DNA of 6,017 bases from Betaproteobacteria bacterium (lineage in GTDB: Bacteria; Pseudomonadota; Gammaproteobacteria; Burkholderiales; Burkholderiaceae), in NCBI GenBank assembly GCA_947468785.1, contig CANIMS010000115.1:1-6017 (forward strand). Direction: 5' to 3'. Below the pieces are notes generated by a model. It saw nothing but the letters and a program-made list of their open reading frames with translations. It was not told the origin of the DNA and did no database searches. The position numbers and the translations under genes are program-made. Shown here piece after piece: positions 1 to 6,017 of this stretch (the first letter of the stretch is position 1; each line of letters starts with the position of its first letter).

Positions 1-21
1 AAAACTGAAAGTATTCTGTGA
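1..21 (+). CDS. 3' end of upstream gene, probably puhA (reaction centre H subunit), partial
   Basis: Frame 1 is open from the left edge and reads K-T-E-S-I-L followed by TGA at 19-21. The stop shares bases with the GTG start of puhB, giving a GTGA junction identical in form to the puhB/puhC junction downstream. In purple bacterial photosynthesis clusters puhA normally lies directly upstream of puhB, so this is probably the PuhA C-terminus. Six residues cannot identify a protein, and frame 2 is also open across the edge, to a TGA at 35-37, so the assignment rests on gene order alone. Confidence 0.45.
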   Translation, partial: KTESIL

Positions 22-677
22 ATCAAAAACCATATGAATCAGCAGAGCATGAGTTCGAGGCAGCCTTAGGGTTGCCCGAACCATTACCTGCTGGCGAAAA
101 GATTCTTTGGCAAGGCGCTCCTAGTTGGACCGCGATGGCCAAGCATGTATTTCGTTTGCAATGGCTCACTGTTTATTTTGCTGTGATAGTGGTTTTGCAA
201 ATTGCTTCAGTATCCAGTAGTGAAGGTGGCTTAGCTGAAGGCTGGAGTAGTGTTGCCCTAGCTGTTTTCTTAGCACTAGTTGGTCTATTGCTTGTAGGCC
301 TTTTGGCTTACTGGTCAGCTACTACTACCGTGTATACCTTAACGAATCGCCGCATTGTGATGAGAGTAGGTATTGTTCTGACGGTCACCTTTAATCTACC
401 CTTGAAAACATTGAGAAGTGCCGATTTAAAGTTATATAAAGATGGAACTGGCGATATTCCGATGCAAATTGCTACTGGAGACAAGATTGCATTCTTTCAT
501 CTGTGGCCACATGTACGGCCTTGGCGCTTAGCTAAACCAGAGCCAATGATGCGCTGTATTCCTGAGGCAAAGCAGGTAGCGGTATTGCTTACAGAAGCCT
601 GGATGGCCTCTACTGGCTTAAGTAGCATGGAGATGCAAGATATTCAAGTTGATCAAGTGGGAGTGCAGACGGCGTGA
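18..677 (+). CDS. puhB: PuhB, photosynthetic complex assembly protein
   Basis: A 219-residue membrane protein of the PuhB family, which in purple bacteria helps assemble the reaction centre and the surrounding LH1 antenna in the cytoplasmic membrane. Residues 1-45 are soluble and include a G-E-x-I-L-W-Q-G-x-P segment (26-35) typical of the family. Hydrophobic stretches at about 49-67 and 78-98 are likely membrane helices. Next comes a bacterial PH-like (bPH2) segment with the characteristic Y-T-L-T-N-R-R-I-V at 106-114, then a soluble C-terminal part. The start is GTG at 18: an in-frame TGA lies at 6-8 and the next in-frame Met is residue 40, which would remove conserved sequence. A weak purine run (GAAAG, 7-11) precedes the GTG, so translation is probably coupled to the upstream gene through the GTGA overlap. 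The product is recognised from sequence pattern and neighbours. Its molecular mechanism is not known from this sequence. Confidence 0.92.
   Translation: MNQKPYESAEHEFEAALGLPEPLPAGEKILWQGAPSWTAMAKHVFRLQWLTVYFAVIVVLQIASVSSSEGGLAEGWSSVALAVFLALVGLLLVGLLAYWSATTTVYTLTNRRIVMRVGIVLTVTFNLPLKTLRSADLKLYKDGTGDIPMQIATGDKIAFFHLWPHVRPWRLAKPEPMMRCIPEAKQVAVLLTEAWMASTGLSSMEMQDIQVDQVGVQTA
659..663 (+). promoter_or_regulatory. ribosome binding site for puhC
   Basis: GGGAG lies inside the end of puhB, 10 bases before the GTG at 674. It supports the GTG start that overlaps the puhB stop codon, although the spacing is at the long end of the usual range. Confidence 0.5.
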
Positions 678-1138
678 GTATTTCAGATAAAAACGATTTT
701 TTGTCGCCAGTTGCGAAGGTATTAATCGCCGCTTTGATGAGCATTATTTTATTACTGGTCTTTATCAATAGTAGGGACCTTAGTAAAGTGCGCGAGCCTG
801 ATGCATCACCGGCAAAAGTTCTGCAGCTGCGTTTTGAGGATCGTCCTGATGGTTCCATTGCAGTCATTGATTACAAAACTGGTAAACAAATTGATCTAGT
901 GCAAGGCGAGGCAGGCTTTGTTAGAGGTACATTGCGTGGTCTTGCACAAGAGAGAAAACGCAGAGGATTGGATAGCGGGCCACCCTTCGAGTTAATTTAT
1001 CGAGCAGATGGCCGCTTAACTTTAGCGGACACCGCGACTGGTCGTTTGGTTGATCTGGAGTCTTTTGGCCCCACCAATGCAGGAACATTTTTTAAGTTAT
1101 TTAATGCATCCCATGTAGTAGCAGTGAGTAAATCATAA
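674..1138 (+). CDS. puhC: PuhC, photosynthetic complex assembly protein
   Basis: A 154-residue protein with a short cytoplasmic N-terminus, one membrane anchor at about 14-32, and a soluble C-terminal domain expected in the periplasm. PuhC is a known factor for assembly or organisation of the reaction centre-LH1 core complex. The soluble domain contains two related units: D-G-S-I-A-V-I-D-Y-K-T-G-K-Q-I-D-L (59-75) and D-G-R-L-T-L-A-D-T-A-T-G-R-L-V-D-L (112-128), the second ending in the family-typical F-G-P-T-N (131-135). The start is GTG at 674, sharing GTGA with the puhB stop at 675-677 and preceded by GGGAG at 659-663. No other in-frame start would keep the membrane anchor. The gene ends 15 bases before acsF. 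The family call is firm from sequence and position between puhB and acsF; the exact biochemical role is not established from sequence. Confidence 0.9.
   Translation: MSISDKNDFLSPVAKVLIAALMSIILLLVFINSRDLSKVREPDASPAKVLQLRFEDRPDGSIAVIDYKTGKQIDLVQGEAGFVRGTLRGLAQERKRRGLDSGPPFELIYRADGRLTLADTATGRLVDLESFGPTNAGTFFKLFNASHVVAVSKS
821..1102 (+). repeat. internal protein-level duplication in PuhC
   Basis: Two units about 53 residues apart (roughly residues 50-90 and 103-143) share the pattern D-G-[SR]-[IL]-x-[VL]-x-D-x-x-T-G-[KR]-x-[IV]-D-L. They are followed by comparable stretches containing G-F-V-R-G-T-L-R-G-L and G-T-F-F-K-L-F. The similarity is visible at protein level only; the DNA copies have diverged. 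This suggests an old duplication of a small beta-rich unit within the periplasmic domain. Confidence 0.65.
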
Positions 1139-1143
1139 TTTTT

Positions 1144-1147
1144 GGAG
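1144..1147 (+). promoter_or_regulatory. ribosome binding site deciding the acsF start
   Basis: GGAG six bases before ATG at 1154. The frame is open further up to a TTG at 1142, but that TTG overlaps this site and has no ribosome binding site of its own, so ATG 1154 is the start. Confidence 0.8.
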
Positions 1148-1153
1148 CTGGAA

Positions 1154-2248
1154 ATGAATTTAGATAGCGCAGAAAGCATGTTGCAAAGTCAAATCCCTGC
1201 AAAGGGTGATATTAATGAATCCACCAAGATGGCTTTAACAGATGCGGTACTAAGCCCACGCTTCTATACGACCAACTTTAAAGAAATGGATCGTATCAAT
1301 ATTGATGCTCTGCGCCCAGAGTGGGATGCTTTGATGGCTGAGTATGAGGGTGACAATAATCATGATCACTTTCAGCGTCCCGCAGATATGGACAAGAATT
1401 ATTCCAATCTTTCTCCTGCTTTATATGACGAGTTTGTTGAGTTTTTAATTAGCTCGATTACTTCTGAGTTCTCGGGTTGTATTTTGTATGCAGAGATTAA
1501 GCGTAAGGTAAACAACCCAGATATGCGCATGCTATTCGGTTACATGGCAAGAGATGAAAGTCGTCATGCTGGCTTTATTAACCAGTGGCTCAAAGATTTC
1601 AATATTGGTATTGATTTAGGCTTTTTAGCGAAAGCCAAGAAATACACTTACTTTAAGCCTAAGTTTATTTTCTATGCTACCTATCTTTCGGAAAAGATTG
1701 GTTATGCACGCTACATCACCATCTTTAGAGAGATTGAAAGTCGTCCTGAGGTACGTTTTCATCCGATCTTTTTATGGTTTGAGCGCTGGTGTAACGACGA
1801 GTTCCGCCATGGTGAGTCTTTTGCGCTGATCATGCGCGCTAATCCGAAGTTACTCCAAGGTGTCAATAAGTTATGGATTCGTTTCTTCATTCTCGCGGTA
1901 TATGCCACGATGTATGTGCGTGACCATACTCGTGTTGAGCTCTATAAGGCCATGAGAATTTCACCAACGGATTATGACAAGAAGGTGCTTTTTATTACCA
2001 ACGAAATTATTAAACAGGTATTCCCAATTTCTGTGAATTTAGACGATCCCCGTTTCTATCAGTATCTTGAAGAGATGAGAGCACTTTTTGAGAAGATGGA
2101 AGCTTACAAAAAAGAGGGCGGCCTCATCAATAAAGTGAAGTCTGCCATCCTCGGTGCGCGTGCTGGCTTAGTGTTCCTGAAGCTTTATTTCATTCCAGTT
2201 CAAGATAACGCCTTACCAGCCAATGTTCGGATGGTTCCTAACTGGTAA
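1154..2248 (+). CDS. acsF: AcsF, aerobic Mg-protoporphyrin IX monomethyl ester (oxidative) cyclase
   Basis: A 364-residue diiron enzyme that uses O2 and reductant to form the fifth (isocyclic) ring of chlorophylls, converting Mg-protoporphyrin IX monomethyl ester to divinyl protochlorophyllide. The diagnostic feature is two carboxylate-bridged diiron motifs, D-E-S-R-H at 134-138 and D-E-F-R-H at 215-219, with further candidate iron ligands E105 and E180. The conserved L-S-P-R-F-Y-T-T lies at 33-40. Length matches proteobacterial AcsF. The start ATG at 1154 has GGAG six bases upstream. It sits 15 bases after puhC and 4 bases before puhE. The enzyme requires oxygen, unlike the radical-SAM cyclase BchE, so this cell can make bacteriochlorophyll in air. 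Family knowledge says some cyclases need a small partner (BciE in alphaproteobacteria, Ycf54 in cyanobacteria) whereas the Rubrivivax type does not; neither partner is encoded in this window. Confidence 0.97.
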   Translation: MNLDSAESMLQSQIPAKGDINESTKMALTDAVLSPRFYTTNFKEMDRINIDALRPEWDALMAEYEGDNNHDHFQRPADMDKNYSNLSPALYDEFVEFLISSITSEFSGCILYAEIKRKVNNPDMRMLFGYMARDESRHAGFINQWLKDFNIGIDLGFLAKAKKYTYFKPKFIFYATYLSEKIGYARYITIFREIESRPEVRFHPIFLWFERWCNDEFRHGESFALIMRANPKLLQGVNKLWIRFFILAVYATMYVRDHTRVELYKAMRISPTDYDKKVLFITNEIIKQVFPISVNLDDPRFYQYLEEMRALFEKMEAYKKEGGLINKVKSAILGARAGLVFLKLYFIPVQDNALPANVRMVPNW

Positions 2249-2252
2249 TTTT

Positions 2253-3005
2253 ATGAACATTGTTTGGCCTATCCTCTACGCAATATTTATCTGGTGGTTT
2301 GGTACCGGGATTATTCTGCTTTTAAATCAGCGTCATCCCTCTACCTATAGAAATACTTTTTGGGTAAGCGGAATGGTTTTGGCGTTGGCTTTAGTAGGAT
2401 TAAAAACCAGCGCTAATTTAAGTACAGTAGCTGGTGCTTATTGTGGTTTCACTTGCGCAATTTTAGTATGGGGTTGGCAAGAAATTGGCTTCTTATTTGG
2501 TTATGTGACAGGTCCTCGTCGGGAACCATGCCCGGAAGATTGTCGGGGCTTACAAAAAATGTACTTCGCATTCCAGACGATTCAGCATCATGAGATTGCT
2601 TTGATAGTGTTGGCTCTGGCTGTAACTGTGATGACTTGGGGTGGCACAAATCAAACAGGCTTCTGGACTTTTATCATCCTATGGTTGATGCGTCAGAGCG
2701 CTAAGCTCAATGTATTTTTGGGCGTTTTAAATCTGAATGAGCGTTTCTTGCCAAATCATCTGAAGTACATCTTTACCTATTTCACTTGCAAGCCGATGAA
2801 TCCTTTGCTCCCATTATCAGTAATTGCTGGCGTGCTCTGCGCAATTCCTTTGTGGCAAGCTGCAGTCCATCCAAGCGCAAGTGGTTTTCAGATTGCCTCT
2901 ATGTCATTGACTGGGACTATTTTGTCCTTAGCAGTCCTAGAGCATGTATTAATGGTTGTACCTTTTTCGAGTGAGCGTCTTTGGAAATGGGGAATGCGAT
3001 CATAA
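2253..3005 (+). CDS. puhE: PuhE, photosynthetic complex assembly membrane protein (DUF3623 type)
   Basis: A 250-residue polytopic membrane protein of the PuhE family, found almost only in photosynthesis clusters next to acsF. Its function is poorly defined; it affects amounts of reaction centre or bacteriochlorophyll in purple bacteria. Likely membrane segments lie at about 4-24, 36-50, 58-83, 114-130, 136-147, 185-203 and 216-237. The family signature G-P-R-R-E-P-C-P (87-94) lies in the loop after the third segment, and H112-H113-E114 begins the next helix. Cysteines occur as C64/C68 and C93/C97. I chose ATG 2253, four bases after the acsF stop; the preceding bases show only a weak GGTA as ribosome binding site, so reinitiation after acsF is likely. 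An in-frame ATG at 2223 would add ten residues and overlap acsF by 26 bases; it is less likely because the typical N-terminus begins just before the first helix. Confidence 0.88.
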   Translation: MNIVWPILYAIFIWWFGTGIILLLNQRHPSTYRNTFWVSGMVLALALVGLKTSANLSTVAGAYCGFTCAILVWGWQEIGFLFGYVTGPRREPCPEDCRGLQKMYFAFQTIQHHEIALIVLALAVTVMTWGGTNQTGFWTFIILWLMRQSAKLNVFLGVLNLNERFLPNHLKYIFTYFTCKPMNPLLPLSVIAGVLCAIPLWQAAVHPSASGFQIASMSLTGTILSLAVLEHVLMVVPFSSERLWKWGMRS

Positions 3006-3904
3006 ATACACTGACAGTGCGCCGCTTTCCCGCACCCTCCGCGATATTGGAATTACTCAAGCCAATTACTTGGTTTCCTCCAATGTGGGCTTTTGCCTGC
3101 GGAGTAATTGCAACAGGTGTTTCCTTTGAGGGGCGCTGGCATCTATTGATTGCTGGCGTCATTCTTGCTGGCCCTATGGTGTGCGCCGCTAGTCAAGCAG
3201 TAAACGATTGGTTTGATCGCGAAGTGGATGCAATTAACGAACCACAACGTCCGATTCCCTCAGGTCGCATGCCTGGAACTTGGGGGCTATATGTTGCCTT
3301 TATTTGGACTGGCCTCTCACTATTATTAGGTTGGTTAATTAGTCCTTGGGCATTTGCCGCTACTTTGCTGGGGCTATTGCTAGCTTGGCTTTACAGCATG
3401 CCCCCGTTACGCTTTAAGCAAAATGGTTGGTACGGTAATGCCGCTTGCGGAATCTCTTATGAGGGATTAGCTTGGTTTACAGGTTCAGCAGTCATGATGG
3501 GAGACTTACTTCCTTCTACTCCATCAATCCTTTTGGCGATTCTATATAGCATTGGCGCCCACGGCATCATGACTCTAAATGATTTCAAGGCAATCGAAGG
3601 TGACCGTCAAATGGGCGTCCTCTCTCTACCGGTTCAACTGGGTGTCGCAGGCGCTGCTGAAAATGCCTGCTTGATGATGTTGGCGCCTCAGTTTGGCGTT
3701 CTTGGATTATTACTAATATGGGGCGCCTATTGGCAGGCATTCGTTATCTTGCTGCTCATCGCTGGTCAAATCAAGATGATGCATTATTTTTTACAAGATC
3801 CAGTCAAGCGTGCATTGTTCTTAAGTGGTTTTGGTGTCCCATTATTTGTTGCAGGAATGATGGTGAGTGCATTTGCAGTAGCAGGTCGATTTGCTACCAG
3901 TTAA
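2987..3904 (+). CDS. bchG: BchG, bacteriochlorophyll synthase
   Basis: A 305-residue UbiA-superfamily prenyltransferase that esterifies bacteriochlorophyllide a with geranylgeranyl (or phytyl) diphosphate in the membrane. The conserved N-terminal block K-P-I-T-W-F-P-P-M-W-A-F is at 25-36. The first diphosphate/Mg site is N73-D74-x-x-D77-x-x-x-D81 followed by N-E-P-Q-R-P-I-P-S-G at 84-93. The second is N198-D199 followed by E204-G205-D206-R207. About eight or nine hydrophobic segments fit the family fold. The start is ATG 2987, inside the end of puhE with a 19-base overlap. It has no good ribosome binding site, and in-frame TTG 2981 and GTG 3017 are alternatives, so the start is the least certain part. 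Its partners are the PucC-type gene 12 bases downstream and bchP after it. Chlorophyll synthase ChlG is the closest relative, but the purple bacterial context makes BchG the right name. Confidence 0.95.
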   Translation: MGNAIINTLTVRRFPAPSAILELLKPITWFPPMWAFACGVIATGVSFEGRWHLLIAGVILAGPMVCAASQAVNDWFDREVDAINEPQRPIPSGRMPGTWGLYVAFIWTGLSLLLGWLISPWAFAATLLGLLLAWLYSMPPLRFKQNGWYGNAACGISYEGLAWFTGSAVMMGDLLPSTPSILLAILYSIGAHGIMTLNDFKAIEGDRQMGVLSLPVQLGVAGAAENACLMMLAPQFGVLGLLLIWGAYWQAFVILLLIAGQIKMMHYFLQDPVKRALFLSGFGVPLFVAGMMVSAFAVAGRFATS

Positions 3905-3916
3905 TTGATTAAATTT

Positions 3917-5272
3917 ATGAGCAATTCTGAAACCACCTACCTTACTTGGCCCCAAATCGCACGGCTAGGCTTAGTCCAGGCTTCTTTGGGATCGATTGTG
4001 GTGTTAACTACCTCGCTATTAAATCGCGTGATGGTAGTGGAGTTGGCTTTGCCTGCAATCTTGCCTGGCGCATTAGTGGCTCTTCATTATTTTATTCAGT
4101 TAATCCGCCCACGAATGGGTTTTGGTTCCGATCAAACTCGCAGAGCAAGCCCATGGATACGGGGTGGAATATTAGTATTGGCTAGCGGAGGTGTATTAGC
4201 AGCCGCTTCAACAGTTCTTTTGGATACTTCAATTGGCTTGGGTATTGCGCTTGCAACAGTTGCCTTTTTAATGATTGGTATTGGCGTTAGTTCCAGTGGC
4301 ACAGCATTGTTGGTTCTTCTAGCAAAAAGAGTAGAGCCTAAAAAGAAAGCTGCAGCGGCTACCTGCGTATGGTTGATGATGATTTTTGGTTTTGCTTTCA
4401 CTGCTAGCGTTAGCGGAAAGTTTCTGACGCCCTTTACATTCGAGCGCCTCTTGATCATTTCATCCACAGTATCTCTGATAGCAGTGGTAGTCACATTCTT
4501 GGCGATCTGGGGAATGGAGTCTCCAGTATCTAAAGCTCAGAATGCCATCAGGAATGCAGATGAAGCTGAGTTAGGGACTGCTTCTGCAAAAGCCAGCTTT
4601 CGGGAAGCCTTTACTGAGGTCTGGAAAGAAAGTAGGGTACGTTCATTTACCTGGTTTGTCTTTGTTTCCATGCTCGCCTATAGCTCCCAAGATTTGATCT
4701 TGGAGCCTTTTGCAGCGGTTGCATTTGGATTTTCACCTGCAGAGACAACCACCTTATCTGGCTTACAAAACGGCGGTGTGCTGGTTGGAATGCTAGCTTT
4801 GGCGTTTATTACTAGCAAGGCTAAATCGCAGTCACTCACAACACTAAGTAATTGGACTATTGGTGGATGCCTTGCTTCAGCCTTGGCGATGCTAGGCCTT
4901 GTTTTATCGGGGCCAATTGCCAATGTTCTTTTCTTTAAGATAACCGTCTTTTTATTAGGCATCTTTAATGGCGCATTTTCGATTGCCGCTATTGGATCGA
5001 TGATGCAATTTGCCAGCGTCGGTAGTGCACGGCGTGAAGGTGTACGAATGGGGATTTGGGGAGCATCGCAAGCGATGGCCTTTGGTTTAGGTGGAATTAT
5101 TGGGACAGGATTAAGTGATATCGCAAGAATTGTTTTGGGTGATCCAGCTTCTGCATATGCTTTTGTCTTTTTCTTAGAGGGTGTTTTATTTGTTATGGCT
5201 GCGTACTTGTCGTTTCAGACGCGTGTACAAAAGCCAGCAAACGAATTATCAAAGCATTTGGTAGGTGTGTAA
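3917..5272 (+). CDS. PucC/Bch2-family MFS membrane protein (ORF427/428 type)
   Basis: A 451-residue protein with about twelve hydrophobic segments in two halves, joined by a polar cytoplasmic loop at roughly 202-240, as in the BCH2/PucC/LhaA branch of the major facilitator superfamily. Family marks are R-P-R-M-G-F-G-S-D-Q-T-R-R (64-76) after the second helix and S-Q-D-L-I-L-E-P-F (257-265) early in the second half. PucC and LhaA aid assembly of light-harvesting complexes and have been proposed to handle bacteriochlorophyll; the paralogue between bchG and bchP (ORF427/428, sometimes bch2) has a less clear role. The position here, between bchG and bchP, points to that paralogue rather than to LhaA (normally upstream of puhA) or PucC (with pucBA). 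The start is ATG 3917, 12 bases after bchG, without a clear ribosome binding site; TTG 3905 would add four residues. I infer a role in pigment delivery or antenna assembly, not ordinary solute transport. Confidence 0.87.
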   Translation: MSNSETTYLTWPQIARLGLVQASLGSIVVLTTSLLNRVMVVELALPAILPGALVALHYFIQLIRPRMGFGSDQTRRASPWIRGGILVLASGGVLAAASTVLLDTSIGLGIALATVAFLMIGIGVSSSGTALLVLLAKRVEPKKKAAAATCVWLMMIFGFAFTASVSGKFLTPFTFERLLIISSTVSLIAVVVTFLAIWGMESPVSKAQNAIRNADEAELGTASAKASFREAFTEVWKESRVRSFTWFVFVSMLAYSSQDLILEPFAAVAFGFSPAETTTLSGLQNGGVLVGMLALAFITSKAKSQSLTTLSNWTIGGCLASALAMLGLVLSGPIANVLFFKITVFLLGIFNGAFSIAAIGSMMQFASVGSARREGVRMGIWGASQAMAFGLGGIIGTGLSDIARIVLGDPASAYAFVFFLEGVLFVMAAYLSFQTRVQKPANELSKHLVGV

Positions 5273-5316
5273 GTAATGAGCAGCTTGTGCAATGCAATCA
5301 ATATATGGAGATCAGA
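5273..5316 (+). other. 44-base gap before bchP, holding its ribosome binding site
   Basis: The longest noncoding stretch in the window. It contains GGAG at 5307-5310, six bases before the bchP ATG. A 14-codon reading frame opens at ATG 5276 and ends at TGA 5318-5320, overlapping the bchP start as ATGA. I see no convincing -35/-10 pair, no TGT-N12-ACA (PpsR/CrtJ type) palindrome and no terminator hairpin here, so bchP is probably read from the upstream transcript. Confidence 0.6.
5307..5310 (+). promoter_or_regulatory. ribosome binding site deciding the bchP start
   Basis: GGAG with six-base spacing to ATG 5317, the same arrangement as acsF. It selects ATG 5317 over the in-frame ATG 5305, which lies upstream of the site and has none of its own. 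Confidence 0.8.
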
Positions 5317-6017
5317 ATGAGTACCTTAGAAACTTTTGATGTCGTAGTAGTTGGTGGTGGACCTACTGGAGCTACAGCCGCAAGTGATCTTGCAAAGAAA
5401 GGTCGAAAAGTCCTCCTATTGGATCGCATGGGGCGAATTAAGCCTTGCGGTGGAGCGATACCTCCACGCTTGATTAAGGATTTTGAAATTCCTGATGAGC
5501 TCCTGGTAGCCAAGGCCAATTGCGCCAGAATGATTGCGCCGTCAGATAAGGCGGTAGATATGCATATTGAGGGCGGCTTTGTAGGGATGGTTGATCGCGA
5601 TAAGTTTGATGAATTTTTACGTGTCCGTGCAGCCAATGATGGCGCCGAGAGAAGAACGGGTATCTTTGAGAAAATTACTAGAGATCAAGATGGCGTCTCA
5701 GTTATTCACTATGTTGTGCGTGGCAAGCATGGCGCGCCTGATGAAATCATGTCCGTTCGCGCTAGGGCAGTGATTGGAGCGGATGGTGCTAAATCTGGTG
5801 TTGGACGTCAGGCTATTCCAGGCGCTAAAGATGTGGAATATGTCTTTGCCTATCACGAGATCATCAAAGTTCCTGAAAATCCTCCCGCAGACTTTGACGG
5901 CAGCCGCTGCGATGTGTTCTATCAAGGCGCTTTATCTCCAGATTTTTATGGCTGGATCTTCCCTCATGGCAAAACAATGAGTATTGGAACGGGCACTGCA
6001 GATAAAGGCTTTTCCTT
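5317..6017 (+). CDS. bchP: BchP, geranylgeranyl reductase (5' part, cut by window edge)
   Basis: An FAD-dependent reductase that hydrogenates three double bonds of the geranylgeranyl tail to phytyl, using NADPH, either on bacteriochlorophyll or on geranylgeranyl diphosphate. The frame is open from ATG 5317 to the right edge, giving 233 complete codons; family members are roughly 390-430 residues, so a little over half is present. The N-terminus has the Rossmann FAD site V-V-V-V-G-G-G-P-T-G-A-T-A-A (9-22). Next come the family-typical P-C-G-G-A-I-P-P at 43-50, then V-D-R-D-K-F-D at 92-98, and the second FAD-contact motif G-A-D-G-A-K-S at 154-160. The start is set by GGAG at 5307-5310. The bchG and PucC-type genes upstream form the conserved bchG-ORF427/428-bchP trio. 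Other flavoprotein reductases of archaeal lipid synthesis are related, but motif and context favour BchP. Confidence 0.95.
   Translation, partial: MSTLETFDVVVVGGGPTGATAASDLAKKGRKVLLLDRMGRIKPCGGAIPPRLIKDFEIPDELLVAKANCARMIAPSDKAVDMHIEGGFVGMVDRDKFDEFLRVRAANDGAERRTGIFEKITRDQDGVSVIHYVVRGKHGAPDEIMSVRARAVIGADGAKSGVGRQAIPGAKDVEYVFAYHEIIKVPENPPADFDGSRCDVFYQGALSPDFYGWIFPHGKTMSIGTGTADKGFS

Noticed and set aside
610..867. 85-codon minus-strand frame across the puhB/puhC junction
   Set aside because: It is opposite two well-supported genes, with no recognisable motif.
1142..1153. TTG 1142 as start of acsF (adds four residues)
   Set aside because: The TTG overlaps the GGAG that serves ATG 1154 and has no ribosome binding site of its own; the added residues would be the translated binding site.
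2515..2557. GC-rich inverted bases (CGGG...CCCG) resembling a terminator or operator
   Set aside because: The short stem lies inside puhE over the conserved G-P-R-R-E-P-C-P codons and has no T run after it, so coding constraint explains it.
4132..4494. 120-codon open frame on the minus strand within the PucC-type gene
   Set aside because: It lies fully opposite a gene with clear family motifs, its product resembles no family I know and has the look of an antisense shadow, and no ribosome binding site supports it.
5273..5316. Possible FNR- or PpsR-type operator upstream of bchP (AATCAA and TTGTGC words)
   Set aside because: The half-sites are not arranged with the needed symmetry or spacing: no TTGAT-N4-ATCAA and no TGT-N12-ACA.
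5305..5316. ATG 5305 as the bchP start
   Set aside because: It is in frame but lies before the GGAG at 5307-5310, which is correctly spaced for ATG 5317.
5298..5636. 112-codon open frame on the minus strand opposite the bchP start
   Set aside because: It is antisense to the conserved FAD-binding region of bchP. The translation is rich in Ser, Arg and Thr, as expected of a shadow frame.

Overview
The window is the inside of a photosynthesis gene cluster (PGC) from an aerobic anoxygenic phototrophic bacterium. All genes lie on the + strand and are packed with overlaps or gaps of a few bases. In order they are: the probable 3' end of puhA, puhB, puhC, acsF, puhE, bchG, a PucC/Bch2-type MFS membrane protein, and the 5' part of bchP, which runs off the right edge. 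The first part (puhB-puhC-acsF-puhE) is the conserved block that follows the reaction centre H subunit gene. The second part (bchG-bch2-bchP) is the conserved block for the last steps of bacteriochlorophyll synthesis.

Organism: purple bacterial PGC genes, an oxygen-dependent cyclase (AcsF) and a modest GC content (mid-40s percent by eye, not computed) fit a freshwater betaproteobacterium of the Burkholderiales such as a phototrophic Polynucleobacter better than the GC-rich Rhodobacter, Rubrivivax or Limnohabitans types. This is inference from family resemblance and base composition, not a database match.

How the genes work together: AcsF closes the fifth ring of Mg-protoporphyrin monomethyl ester to give protochlorophyllide. 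BchG attaches the C20 isoprenoid tail to bacteriochlorophyllide, and BchP reduces that geranylgeranyl tail to phytyl. PuhB, PuhC and PuhE are membrane factors for assembly of the reaction centre and light-harvesting 1 complex. The PucC-family protein probably helps pigment delivery or antenna assembly. One transcript would therefore couple pigment completion with pigment-protein assembly.

There is no stretch over 300 bases without a gene. The only noncoding gap longer than 12 bases is the 44 bases before bchP (5273-5316). I found no tRNA, rRNA, CRISPR array, insertion sequence, attachment site, convincing promoter or intrinsic terminator. I see no undescribed system. The points worth a second look are two successive GTGA stop-start junctions, an internal duplication in PuhC, cysteine pairs in PuhE, the join of the two PGC blocks, and small questions of start sites.
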